DNA of 64,000 nt from assembly GCF_018476525.1 (NCBI RefSeq), contig NZ_JAHCST010000004.1:62001-126000 (forward strand), given 5' to 3'. The notes under the pieces are model-generated. The model did not search any database and was not told the DNA's origin. It saw only the letters and a program-made list of their open reading frames with translations. This DNA comes from Acrocarpospora catenulata. Lineage in GTDB: Bacteria > Actinomycetota > Actinomycetes > Streptosporangiales > Streptosporangiaceae. This document shows positions 1 to 8,212 of the stretch, one piece after another. Position numbers and translations under genes: made by a program. Each line of letters opens with the position of its first letter. Position 1 is the first letter of the stretch.

Positions 1-474
1 CGTGGTCACCTTGAACCGGTTGCCGGGCAGCTCGATCCGGTACGGCGGCTCACCCTCCCAGATCGCGGTGATCACGTCGATCGCCTCGGCGAAGAGCTGG
101 TTGCGGTCCTCGTCCAGGATGCCCAGCACCTCCGCGTCCGACGGCAGCGCGCCGGGGCTCACCCCGAGGATGAACCGCCCGCCCGACAGATGGTCGAACA
201 TCGCCGAGTTCGCGGCCACCAGCACCGGATGCTGCTGGGACAGGTTGGTGGTGCCGGTGGCCAGGCGGATCCGCTCGGTGTCGGAGATCAGCGTGGCCAG
301 GAAGAGCAGGCTGTTGGTGATGTTCTCGTGCTTGTCGGTGAGGTGTTCCCCGATGAAGGCGTCGTGGAAGCCCAGGCGGTCGGCGAGGATCACCGCGTCC
401 CGGTCCTCGGTCAGCGTCTCGCGCCAGGACCGGCCGAGCGGGTGGAGCGGCATCGAGAAGTAGCCGAGTCTCAT
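1..474 (-). CDS. LLM-class flavin-dependent oxidoreductase (N-terminal part)
   Basis: The first 158 codons of a luciferase-like (bacterial luciferase/alkanal monooxygenase) flavin oxidoreductase; the rest lies beyond the left edge. The protein begins MRLGYFSMPLHPLGRSW and contains the family's early strand (GFHDAFIGEH) and the substrate/flavin-pocket segment around LATGTTNLSQQHP and DHLSGGRFILGVSPG. Members use FMNH2 and oxygen to oxidise small organic substrates. It is divergent from a NitT/TauT-type ABC importer, an arrangement known for sulfonate or other xenobiotic use, so a monooxygenase acting on the imported compound is a reasonable inference. The substrate cannot be named. Confidence 0.85.
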   Translation of the reverse strand, partial: MRLGYFSMPLHPLGRSWRETLTEDRDAVILADRLGFHDAFIGEHLTDKHENITNSLLFLATLISDTERIRLATGTTNLSQQHPVLVAANSAMFDHLSGGRFILGVSPGALPSDAEVLGILDEDRNQLFAEAIDVITAIWEGEPPYRIELPGNRFKVTT

Positions 475-689
475 CGCGTCGTCTCCCTTGTCGGATGTAC
501 GCGAAGAGTCAACGCCGCAGGCCGTACGGGCACAGTGGCGCGCCCTGTGAAATCCGGCTCCGACCGCTGACGCGAAGTGTCATAGGCCCCAAGCAGCAAC
601 AATTTAACAACATCGGACGATCGGCACAGAGCGCCAATTAACACCCGCGTTACAGTCTGCGGCACCGTCCCCGGCCAAAAATCACGCGA

Positions 690-741
690 ACTGACAGTGC
701 GTCCTGAAGGGCGCGTCAGTCTAATCGGTGACACGCGTCAC
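690..741. promoter_or_regulatory. Candidate operator region in divergent promoter interval
   Basis: The 336-base gap between the monooxygenase and the ABC importer holds two inverted repeats close to the importer: ACTGAC at 690-695 pairs with GTCAGT at 715-720, and GTGAC at 728-732 pairs with GTCAC at 737-741. An A/T-rich patch near 600-645 is the likeliest promoter area. No regulator gene lies next to it, so which protein binds is unknown. No other gene is visible in this gap. Confidence 0.3.
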
Positions 742-810
742 AGGTCCAGCGGCCCCGTGCTCCCCCGGTGACGCCGAGGCCACAGCGGCTCGCGAGAAGG
801 GCAGACGCCG

Positions 811-1869
811 GTGAGAACCAAATTCAAGATCATATTAGCGGCCTCGACGGTGGCGGCGTTCACGGCCGCGTGCGGCGGCGGTGGGACCGGCGCTTCCGGA
901 GGCGGTGCCGACCCCAAGGTCATCCGCTTCGCGTTCGCCCCCGACCCCGTCTGGGACCTGATGAAACAGGCCGGGACCATCCAGAAGTGGGAGCAGGAGA
1001 ACAACGCCCGCATCGAGACCAGTACGACTTGGGACGAGTTCACCTACTTCGCCGGCGGCCACGGCGACATCGTCTCCATGGCCACCCAGGAGACCCCGGT
1101 CCTGGAGGCCGAAACCAAGATCAAGACGGTCACCTTCGGCAAGTACAACTACCAGCGGGTCCCGCTCTTCCGCCGAGCCGGGGACCCGTACAGGACACTG
1201 GCCGACATCCCCAAGGGCTCCAAGATCTGCGTGTCAGGACCCACGTCCAACACCGGATTCTGGACCCTCGCCGCCAACCGCATGCACAACCTGGACTATC
1301 GGGTCGGCGGTGGCGACTTCAACCTCCTCGTCAACGACCACTTCGTCAACCCCACCAACCTGCTCCGCGGCGACTGCGAGGCCGCGGCGATCATCCCCGA
1401 GGCCGCGGTGCCCCAGATGCGCCGGGGCGAGCTGGAGATCATGTACGACGGCAAGCTGCCCTTCCAGCTCTACCAGGAGTTCGCCCCCAGCAACGACGGC
1501 AAGCTGCACGTCTCCGGCAACAACTTCGTGGCCACCGAGAAGTGGTTCGACGCCAACCGGGACCTGGCGGTGAAGTTCCTGGAGCTCTGGCAGACCGGCA
1601 TCGACATGTGGAAGCAGCAGAAGGCCGAGACCGTCAAGAAGTTCCCGCAGCACTTCTCGGTGGAGTCCGCCGAGGACATCGCGTACATCACCGAGTTCGT
1701 CAGCGGGGACAAGGACTGGTTCGTGGACAGCGTCTTCCTCACCGAGGACTGGATCAAGGTCGAGACCGAGATCTGGGACCTGATGAAGGCCCTGCACCCC
1801 GACAACCACAACTACCTGGCGGCCGACGCGCCGAAGCCCCGGTTCGTCGCCCTCACCCCCAGCAACTAG
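811..1869 (+). CDS. ABC transporter substrate-binding lipoprotein (NitT/TauT-like)
   Basis: A 352-residue extracellular ligand-binding protein that would feed the two permeases downstream. The GTG start gives a lipoprotein signal peptide ending in FTAAC followed by a glycine-rich tether, so the cysteine near residue 21 should be lipidated. The body (IRFAFAPDPVWDLMKQAG near residue 40, CVSGPTSNTGFWTLAANRM in the middle) fits the periplasmic-binding fold of nitrate/taurine/aliphatic sulfonate importers, though weakly enough that the ligand stays open. GAGAAGGG about ten bases upstream is a plausible ribosome binding site. First gene of a four-gene operon, 10 bases from the next gene. Confidence 0.8.
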   Translation: MRTKFKIILAASTVAAFTAACGGGGTGASGGGADPKVIRFAFAPDPVWDLMKQAGTIQKWEQENNARIETSTTWDEFTYFAGGHGDIVSMATQETPVLEAETKIKTVTFGKYNYQRVPLFRRAGDPYRTLADIPKGSKICVSGPTSNTGFWTLAANRMHNLDYRVGGGDFNLLVNDHFVNPTNLLRGDCEAAAIIPEAAVPQMRRGELEIMYDGKLPFQLYQEFAPSNDGKLHVSGNNFVATEKWFDANRDLAVKFLELWQTGIDMWKQQKAETVKKFPQHFSVESAEDIAYITEFVSGDKDWFVDSVFLTEDWIKVETEIWDLMKALHPDNHNYLAADAPKPRFVALTPSN

Positions 1870-1879
1870 AGGAGAGCCC

Positions 1880-2719
1880 GTGTCGACCGCCGTCGCCCCC
1901 ACCACGAGCCCGCCACGCCGGGCCAGCCAGGCGGAACTGGCCAGGAAAGCCCAGCGCAGGGACCGGATCAAGGCGTGGGGCTGGCGGCTGGCCGGCTACC
2001 TGTTCTTCCTCAGCCTGTGGGAGTTCTCCTCCGGGCGGCTGATGGACGAGACCCTGCTGCCCGGGCCGACCGCGGTGTTCGCCACCTTCGGCGAGCTCTG
2101 GCAGAGCGGCAAGGTGCCCGGCGCGTTCGCCACCACGCTGACCCGCATCGGCATCGGCTTCCTGCTGGCCTTCGTGGTCGGCGTACTGGTCGGCATGCTC
2201 ATGCAGAACCGGTGGTTGAGCGGCTTCTTCAAGGACGCGGTCACCATCGGGGTGACCACCCCCGGCCTGATCTGGGCCCTGATCACCGCGATCATCTTCG
2301 GCAACCGGGAGGCCGGCCCGCTGCTGGCCATCGTGCTGACCACGTTCGCGGTGATCACCGTCAACGTGTCGGAGGGCATCAAGTCGCTGCCCAAGGACCT
2401 GATCGACATGGCCAAGTCGTTCGGCGTCGGCGTGCTCAAACGCAATCGCCACATCGTCATCCCGCACCTGGCGCCGTTCATCTTCACCGGCGTCCGCTTC
2501 GGGTTCTCCATCGCCTGGAAGGTGACCGTGCTCACGGAGGTGTTCTCCTCCTCCAGCGGGATCGGCTTCGAGATGCGGACGGCCACCCAGCTGTTCCGGC
2601 TGCCCGAGTTCCTGACCTGGATCCTGGCCTTCTACATCCTGGCCCTCTTCCTGGAGAAGGTCGTGCTGGAAGCCATCGAACGCCGGTTCTTCGGCTGGCG
2701 CACGACCCTCAAGGCCTGA
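1880..2719 (+). CDS. ABC transporter permease (first of pair)
   Basis: A 279-residue inner-membrane permease of the NitT/TauT (SsuC/TauC) class with about six membrane segments. The cytoplasmic coupling loop is visible as EGIKSLPKDLIDMAKSFGV, matching the EAA-loop of binding-protein-dependent transporters. GTG start with GAGGAGA just upstream. Ends 14 bases before the second permease. Forms a heterodimer with it by inference, since both are encoded side by side and are only moderately alike. Confidence 0.9.
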   Translation: MSTAVAPTTSPPRRASQAELARKAQRRDRIKAWGWRLAGYLFFLSLWEFSSGRLMDETLLPGPTAVFATFGELWQSGKVPGAFATTLTRIGIGFLLAFVVGVLVGMLMQNRWLSGFFKDAVTIGVTTPGLIWALITAIIFGNREAGPLLAIVLTTFAVITVNVSEGIKSLPKDLIDMAKSFGVGVLKRNRHIVIPHLAPFIFTGVRFGFSIAWKVTVLTEVFSSSSGIGFEMRTATQLFRLPEFLTWILAFYILALFLEKVVLEAIERRFFGWRTTLKA

Positions 2720-2733
2720 AGGAGCCTGCCCCG

Positions 2734-3627
2734 ATGACATCGACCTCGCCGATTTCGCCGACCAGAGCGCCTTCGCTGACCAGGGCGCTGAAGAGCCCGC
2801 TCTCCGGCCGCCTCACCTTCCCGCTGGTCTGCCTGGGCGTCTGGCTGCTCACCATCCAGGCGGTCACCACGATCTGGCCGTTCGCGGTGGACGTGCTGCC
2901 CACCCCGTGGCAGGTGGCCGGCTTCATGTGGGACGAGATCACCGGCAACACCCTCGCCCCCCAGAACATGTACGAGACCTTCTGGATCTCCCTCCAGCGC
3001 CTGGGCGCCGGCATGGCCATCGCCATGGTCGTCGGCGGCGTGATCGGCCTGGCCATGGGTCTGTCCAAGTCCGTCAACGCCTTCTTCAACGACTGGATCG
3101 TGGCCATCCTGGCCATGCCCAACCTGGCCTGGGCGCTCTTCTGCAGCCTGGCCTTCGGCTTCGGCGACACCGGCCCGATCGTGGCGGTGGTGCTGACCGG
3201 CGTGCCGTTCGTGGTGATCAACGTACGCGAGGGCGTCCGCAACGCCCCCACCGACCTGTACGACATGGCCCGCGCCTTCGGCGTCCCCCGCGAACGGGCC
3301 ATCCGCCACGTGCTCATCCCCTCCCTGATGCCCTTCCTTTTCGCGGCAGGCCGGTACGCCTTCGCGCTCGGCTGGAAGGGCCTGGTGGTCGCCGAGGTCT
3401 TCGGCGGTCAGGACGGCGCCGGCTGGACCATCAAGTTCTGGTACGACGCGCACCGCGCCTACGGCGTGATCGGCTACGCCCTGCTCTTCGTGATCTTCGC
3501 CCTGTTCTTCGAGAAGTTCCTCTTCGACCGGCTCTCCCGCCGCTTCTTCCGCTGGCGCCCTTCGGCGAACGCGACCGCGGAAGACCCCGCCCCCACCGAC
3601 CAGCAGAGGACCCCCCAACATGGCTGA
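2734..3627 (+). CDS. ABC transporter permease (second of pair)
   Basis: A 297-residue SsuC/TauC-type permease. The start chosen is ATG at 2734 (MTSTSPISPTRAPSLTR), preceded by AAGGAG; reading further upstream would overlap the previous permease. The coupling loop EGVRNAPTDLYDMARAFGV is the EAA motif that contacts the ATPase. Overlaps the ATPase gene by 8 bases, indicating translational coupling. Two different permeases with one ATPase suggests a heterodimeric channel with an ATPase homodimer. Confidence 0.9.
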   Translation: MTSTSPISPTRAPSLTRALKSPLSGRLTFPLVCLGVWLLTIQAVTTIWPFAVDVLPTPWQVAGFMWDEITGNTLAPQNMYETFWISLQRLGAGMAIAMVVGGVIGLAMGLSKSVNAFFNDWIVAILAMPNLAWALFCSLAFGFGDTGPIVAVVLTGVPFVVINVREGVRNAPTDLYDMARAFGVPRERAIRHVLIPSLMPFLFAAGRYAFALGWKGLVVAEVFGGQDGAGWTIKFWYDAHRAYGVIGYALLFVIFALFFEKFLFDRLSRRFFRWRPSANATAEDPAPTDQQRTPQHG

Positions 3628-4363
3628 CATCAAGGTCGAGAACCTGCACAAGGAGTTCGGCGCCGGCGCCGACCGGGTGGTCGCCCTGAACGACGTCAAC
3701 CTGGAGATCGGCGGCCACGTCTTCGTCTCCGTGGTCGGCGCCTCCGGCTGCGGCAAGTCCACCCTGCTCAACATCCTGAGCGGCATCGAAACCCCCACCA
3801 ACGGCAGCGTCACCATCACCCAGGCCGGCCACCCCGCCCGCGCCGGCTACGTCTTCCAGGCCGCCCGCCTGCTCCCCTGGCGCACCGTGATGGACAACCT
3901 CCTCTTCGTCCAGACCGACAGATCCGAGGAAACCCGCCGCCGCTGCCAGCACTACCTCGACATGGTCCAACTAGGCGACAAAGCCAAGAAATACCCCGGC
4001 GAACTCTCCGGCGGCATGCAACAACGCGTCGGCATCGCCCGAGCCTTCTCCACCGAACCCGACGTCCTCTTCATGGACGAACCCTTCAGCCACCTCGACG
4101 CCATCACCGCCCGCTCCCTCCGCACCGAACTCCACCAAATGTGGCAGGAAACCGGCAAAACCGTCGTCTTCGTAACCCACGACGTCAGCGAGGCCGTCGA
4201 ACTCTCCAACCGCATCCTCGTCTTCGCCAAGGGCGGCCACCTCACCGAAGACATCCCAATGAACCTCCCCTTCCCCCGAGACTCCTCCGACCCAGACGTG
4301 GCCCTGGCCAAGGCCGAGGTCTTCCGCATCTTCGAGAAAATCGGCGCCCTGGCCGTCCGCTGA
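3620..4363 (+). CDS. ABC transporter ATP-binding protein
   Basis: A 247-residue ATPase of the NitT/TauT class that powers the importer. Walker A is GASGCGKST near residue 40, the Q-loop lies in YVFQAARLLPW, the ABC signature is LSGGMQQRV, Walker B is DVLFMDEPF, and the switch histidine sits in FVTHDVSEA. All catalytic residues are present. The C-terminal third lacks an extra regulatory domain. Last gene of the importer operon; no obvious hairpin follows it before the degraded HTH gene. Confidence 0.95.
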   Translation: MADIKVENLHKEFGAGADRVVALNDVNLEIGGHVFVSVVGASGCGKSTLLNILSGIETPTNGSVTITQAGHPARAGYVFQAARLLPWRTVMDNLLFVQTDRSEETRRRCQHYLDMVQLGDKAKKYPGELSGGMQQRVGIARAFSTEPDVLFMDEPFSHLDAITARSLRTELHQMWQETGKTVVFVTHDVSEAVELSNRILVFAKGGHLTEDIPMNLPFPRDSSDPDVALAKAEVFRIFEKIGALAVR

Positions 4364-4416
4364 CCAGCCCGGCATGAGGTCTACTTGACGGAACGAGCTC
4401 AGCGGGAGGGTGACAG

Positions 4417-4598
4417 ATGAGCGGACATGTGCGCTGGAGGGACATCCGAGCCGAGCACGTCGAGCGGGCTGGCGGAGAAGAAGCAGTCGAGGCAGGTAAG
4501 CGGGAGCTTCTGTCCCAGGTTCATGGACACGGCTTGCTGAGATCCGCCGCGATCGCCTGACGACTCAGCCTGCACAGGCACAGTGGCTCCAGCCTTGA
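4417..4598 (+). pseudogene. Frameshifted remnant of an XRE/HTH antitoxin gene
   Basis: The ORF from ATG 4417 (MSGHVRWRDIRAEHVERAGG, then EEAVEAGKRELLSQVHGHG) matches the start of small actinobacterial HTH antitoxins, then goes off-family and stops at 4560. Losing one base near 4530 restores the expected continuation (RLAEIRRDRLTTQ), which itself stops at 4598 before a full helix-turn-helix. So the gene carries a frameshift and is truncated. No toxin partner is seen. It lies between the importer operon and the trailer end of CRISPR array 1, and may mark old insertion or deletion at the edge of the CRISPR island. Confidence 0.6.
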
Positions 4599-4687
4599 AT
4601 AACCAGTACCCATCACCTCGCAGGGAAGCGCTGTCCATCGGCCGCGACACTCGTGTCCGCCGATTCAGACTTCCACGTGATCGCTCT

Positions 4688-5084
4688 CAGACCATCCCGG
4701 CGTGCGCGCGCAGCACCCACCGTCCGGCTGGGCCGGAAACCGCCAGCCGGGGCCATCCCCGCGTGCGCGGGGAGCACCTCACCCTGTCCGACACCCTGGT
4801 GTTGTTCCTGGGACCATCCCCGCGTGCGCGGGGAGCACAGCTTGTCCAGCAGGTCTCTTACCTCTCCCATGGGACCATCCCCGCGTGCGCGGGGGAGCAC
4901 ACCTCGTCGGAGATCTCGATCTCGTCATCGTTGGGACCATCCCCGCGTGCGCGGGGAGCACGGCTTCCGGTCCGGCGTCTATATCGAGGCCACCGGGACC
5001 ATCCCCGCGTGCGCGGGGAGCACCAGGAATATCTACGTCGGATGTCTTGGGGAGAGGGACCATCCCCGCGTGCGCGGGGAGCAC
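4688..5084 (-). CRISPR. CRISPR array 1 (type I-E), 7 repeats
   Basis: Seven 29-base repeats with 6 spacers. On the + strand each repeat reads GGGACCATCCCCGCG then TGCGCGGGGAGCAC, the reverse of the crRNA sense. Repeats: 4688-4716, 4749-4777, 4810-4838, 4871-4900, 4933-4961, 4995-5023, 5056-5084. Spacers are 32 bases except the one at 4962-4994 (33). The leftmost repeat is degenerate and marks the trailer; the leader lies to the right, so the array is transcribed leftward. The repeat at 4871 has one extra G (30 bases). The GC-rich palindrome in the repeat forms the hairpin cut by Cas6e. Confidence 0.98.
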
Positions 5085-5190
5085 CCTTTCTGACCTGCAT
5101 TGTTCTCGGGTGAAGGCGGCGATTTCGAGTACTTTTGAAGGATCGGACATTTCGGACGGCCTCTTGCTGGTTCATGCGGAACCTTCATCG
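5085..5190 (-). promoter_or_regulatory. Leader of CRISPR array 1
   Basis: Read on the - strand this stretch aligns base for base, with scattered changes, to the stretch just before array 2. Shared blocks are GTCCGAAATGTCC, TCTTCAAAGCTACTC-like and the long run CCTTCACCCGAGAACAATG followed by CAGGTCAG next to the first repeat. Leaders carry the array promoter and the signals for insertion of new spacers. The same GTCCGAAATG core appears in the leaders of arrays 3 and 4. Confidence 0.85.
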
Positions 5191-5536
5191 CGTGAACGGT
5201 ATCTGCATCAAACCCTTGCCGCATCCGTAGGCGATCAGCAAAGCCGGTCCTTGGACTCAAAGCATCCGCGAGCCAACACAGCAGCGAACTCGCATGCGGG
5301 GCCGCCAGCTTTGAACCAACAAAAGTAGGACTACACCAGTGCCGACCGGGATGCGATACGATCACTTTGCCTTTACCGAGGCACGGGCCCGACTCTCCGT
5401 CCAGCAGCAATCCGGAGATGTCCCCTCGCAGGCGGGCTCGCCAGCGCGAAGTCCCCGGCGCCTCACCGGCAAGTCGGGGATGACTACCGACTCGATACAC
5501 CAACGCGTCGGTTACTTACGGCATGCGCCGGAAAGT
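5191..5536. other. Intergenic interval between array 1 leader and cas operon
   Basis: No convincing gene is visible on either strand. Short open frames exist but lack recognisable content and plausible start signals. The interval should hold the promoter of the cas operon and perhaps part of the array 1 promoter. Confidence 0.4.
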
Positions 5537-5566
5537 GAGTGGCCCCTGCGGGAACAGGGGCCACTC
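5537..5566. terminator. Perfect 12-bp hairpin upstream of the cas operon
   Basis: GAGTGGCCCCTG at 5537-5548 pairs exactly with CAGGGGCCACTC at 5555-5566 around a six-base loop. There is no T-run after it, which is common for actinobacterial terminators. It lies 55 bases before the first gene of the cas operon, so it could terminate transcripts entering from the array side, or act in the 5' untranslated region of the cas mRNA. Function is inferred from structure only. Confidence 0.45.
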
Positions 5567-5621
5567 TCTGCTCCCACCCGTTCCAGCCACGCGATTTGAC
5601 GTACCCAGATGGAGAAGAGCT

Positions 5622-5855
5622 ATGAGCTATTCTGGCACCTCAGCCAGCCCGAACGACCAACTGCACGCACGTACGGCATTGATCTTGGCCTCTGCGGCCG
5701 TCATTGCCTTCTGCGCCGCCGTACCCACCTGGTTCTTGTTCGACGGCCTTCTGAACGATAAGGGCGGCCCCGTCGTCCCGTCCCTCGCCGCATTCGCGGC
5801 AGCCGCGACACAGTTCACCAAGTTCGTCGACCTGCTCCGCCGTACCGCTCGGTGA
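5622..5855 (+). CDS. Small two-helix membrane protein coupled to cas3
   Basis: A 77-residue protein, unrecognised. ATG at 5622 is preceded by GGAGAAG. After a short polar N-terminus (MSYSGTSASPNDQLH) come a hydrophobic helix (LILASAAVIAFCAAVPTWFL), a short loop, a second weaker hydrophobic segment rich in alanine, and a basic tail ending LLRRTAR. Its stop overlaps the GTG start of cas3 (GTGA), so it is translated as part of the cas operon. Such a protein is not a standard member of type I-E loci. It may be a small holin-like or anchoring protein, or an unrelated passenger. Confidence 0.65.
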   Translation: MSYSGTSASPNDQLHARTALILASAAVIAFCAAVPTWFLFDGLLNDKGGPVVPSLAAFAAAATQFTKFVDLLRRTAR

Positions 5856-8206
5856 GCATGACCGCACCCTCCTTGGCCGCCTGGGCAAAGGCGGCCAAGG
5901 AGGACCACCATCCCCTCATTTGCCATGTTCTTGACACCGCCGCAGTCGCCGAGAGGTTGATCGAGAAACTGGTCGGGCCTCGGTGCCGGAGCGAACTGCG
6001 GGCGGCGTTCGAGCCACTGGGAGATCCCGACCCGTGGATCGCCACTTTGTGCGGCCTTCACGATCTTGGAAAGTTCAGCCCAACCTTTCAAGGACTCCAG
6101 ATCGAACTTGCGGTCGAGCAGTTCAGTGAATCCGCTGCAGCGGACATACGGGCGGTACGGAAGCGGGCCAGCCTGGGCAGGCGAGTCGACACGCCGCATG
6201 GTCTCGTGACGGCCATGCACATGAAGGATCTGCTGCTCCACTGGGACGCCCCTGACGACACGGCTGAAGCCATCGCCATCGCTCTTGGGGGGCATCACGG
6301 CCACTTCCCCGATGGCTCTGCCCTGCGGCAGACGCGACGGGAGGTGAACAACCATGGCGGCCAGACCTGGAAGGGATGGCGCGACGCCTTCGTCCGACAG
6401 GTTGTCGCGCTACGTGGCCTGCCAGACCCAGAAGAAGCGCCGTGGGAGGAAGTGCATGTGAGTTCCGCTGCCGCAGTCGGGCTTGCCGCCTTGACCAGCG
6501 TCAGCGACTGGATCGCGTCAGACGAGAAGAACTTCCCCTACGCCCCCACTTCAGATCCGGTGACATACGCCGAAGAGGCGGACAGACTCGCAGCCAAAGC
6601 CGTGGACGCATTCGCCCTGCGGCCTTGGTCCCCCCCGACATCGTTCACCGAGTTGTTTCCGAAGGATCAACCGCGATCGGTACAGACCCTTGTCGAACGA
6701 CTCTCCGCGGACTGTAACGAGCCCACCCTGATTGTCATAGAGGCGCCAACGGGCGAAGGGAAGTCAAAGGCGGCCTTACAGGCCGCAGCGGCTCTGATCC
6801 ACAACTTGGATCTGATGGGGGCTTACGTCGCCATGCCGACTCAGGCGACGAGCAACCAGATGTTGGGCGAGGTGGAGGAGCTCCTCGCAAACCTCGACGA
6901 CCGGACAACCGCGCACCTGATCCACTCCGGCGCGTCGGATTATCTGAGCAGTCGAAGCGTCACGCCTTCCGACGTCGGCCGAGACGACCCGGAAGATTCC
7001 GATGTCCAGGCCCAGGAATGGTTCACCCGGAAGAAAAGCCTGCTCACCCCATTGGGAATCGGAACGATTGACCAAGCATTGAAGGCAGCCATCCGGTCAG
7101 GCCACTTCTTCGTGCGGATGACCGCGTTGACGGGGAAGGTCGTCGTGATAGATGAGGTGCACGCCTACGACACCTACATGTCGACTCTCCTGGACCGGCT
7201 GCTCGCCTGGCTCGGACGGCTGGGGACGTCGGTAGTGATGTTGTCCGCCACCCTGCCCGCCGGTCGCAGAGAGGAATTGGTCGCGGCCTGGCAATCGGGC
7301 CTGCTCCGCTGTCTGCCCCGCGAGGCTCCGAAAATGGAACCGTTCAACGGATATCCCCGAGTGACGGTGGCAGGGACCGGGAAACCGGTGGCCGAAACGG
7401 CGGGACTGTCCGAACTGAACGCCGACCGCAGTATTCGACTGACACCTGTCCCTGACGAGAAAATAGTCGATTGGGCGCTCGCCCAGGTCGCGGACGGCGG
7501 GTGCGTCGCCGTCATCCACAACCTTGTCCGCAGGGCCGCCGCTACCCATGCAGCCCTCGAAGAGCGGATCGCCGACCTGCCACCGGAATCACGGCCCCGG
7601 CTGATAGCGATCAATGGCCAGTTGCCAGCAGGCGTACGCAGGACGGTGGAAGCCGAGCTCAAGGCCGCCTTCGGAATGAACGGAGAACGGCCGAAGGCGA
7701 TCGTGGTGAGCACCCAGGTGCTTGAACATGGTCTGGATCTCGACTTCGATGCCATGCTGACCGACTTGGCGCCGGTCGACAGTCTTATCCAGCGGGCGGG
7801 CCGGCTTCATCGCCACAGCCGGGCGGTTTCGCGTGGTGAGCCCGTGCTGGCGATCGCCGGTGTGGAAGACACGGAGGACGGGCCCCGGTTCCCGGCCTAC
7901 CTTGAAAACGTCTACGCGCCGATGACGCTGATGCGTACCTGGGCGCTGCTTCGAGGGCGGACGATTCTGAACCTCTCCGCCAACGTGCCCACGTTGGTCG
8001 ACGCTGTCTACAGCGGCCCCGAAATGATCGATTGCCCCGTCGGCTGGGAGAACTCCTGGCAGGCCGCGCAGGAGAAACTGACGAATCAGCGGAAGAAGAA
8101 GGAACGCAATGCTCGGCTGATGTATCTGCCGCATCCCACCACGGTCGTCCACCTGGGTGAGCTGACGCAGCACAGCAAGGACGCCCGCCGGACCAGGGAG
8201 AGGTGA
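5852..8206 (+). CDS. cas3: Cas3 HD nuclease-helicase, lacking its C-terminal domain
   Basis: The nuclease-helicase that degrades Cascade-bound DNA. The HD domain shows LICHVLDTAAVAERL (His near residue 25), GLHDLGKF (HD near 70) and GGHHGHFP. The helicase has Walker A APTGEGKSKAAL, DExH box VIDEVHAYD, SATLP, and motif VI QRAGRLHRH. All catalytic residues are present. At 784 residues it is short: typical type I-E Cas3 proteins are about 880-950. It ends at a TGA inside the stretch where the family continues into its C-terminal domain, and that domain is encoded immediately downstream in the same reading frame. Start is GTG 5852 overlapping the upstream stop, or ATG 5858. Confidence 0.95.
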   Translation: MSMTAPSLAAWAKAAKEDHHPLICHVLDTAAVAERLIEKLVGPRCRSELRAAFEPLGDPDPWIATLCGLHDLGKFSPTFQGLQIELAVEQFSESAAADIRAVRKRASLGRRVDTPHGLVTAMHMKDLLLHWDAPDDTAEAIAIALGGHHGHFPDGSALRQTRREVNNHGGQTWKGWRDAFVRQVVALRGLPDPEEAPWEEVHVSSAAAVGLAALTSVSDWIASDEKNFPYAPTSDPVTYAEEADRLAAKAVDAFALRPWSPPTSFTELFPKDQPRSVQTLVERLSADCNEPTLIVIEAPTGEGKSKAALQAAAALIHNLDLMGAYVAMPTQATSNQMLGEVEELLANLDDRTTAHLIHSGASDYLSSRSVTPSDVGRDDPEDSDVQAQEWFTRKKSLLTPLGIGTIDQALKAAIRSGHFFVRMTALTGKVVVIDEVHAYDTYMSTLLDRLLAWLGRLGTSVVMLSATLPAGRREELVAAWQSGLLRCLPREAPKMEPFNGYPRVTVAGTGKPVAETAGLSELNADRSIRLTPVPDEKIVDWALAQVADGGCVAVIHNLVRRAAATHAALEERIADLPPESRPRLIAINGQLPAGVRRTVEAELKAAFGMNGERPKAIVVSTQVLEHGLDLDFDAMLTDLAPVDSLIQRAGRLHRHSRAVSRGEPVLAIAGVEDTEDGPRFPAYLENVYAPMTLMRTWALLRGRTILNLSANVPTLVDAVYSGPEMIDCPVGWENSWQAAQEKLTNQRKKKERNARLMYLPHPTTVVHLGELTQHSKDARRTRER

Positions 8207-8212
8207 GACGCG

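Noticed and set aside
4613-5175. Several open frames across CRISPR array 1 on both strands
   Set aside because: They translate the repeats (HPRVRGEH, ARGDGP and similar patterns); not proteins.
5339-5599. Open frame of 86 codons before the cas operon
   Set aside because: Includes the 12-base hairpin, no ribosome site, no recognisable protein features.
8204-8206. Selenocysteine or programmed recoding at the cas3 TGA
   Set aside because: No selenocysteine insertion structure is apparent, and a good ribosome site plus GTG lie just after the stop; re-initiation is simpler. Read-through stays possible and is noted in the finding.
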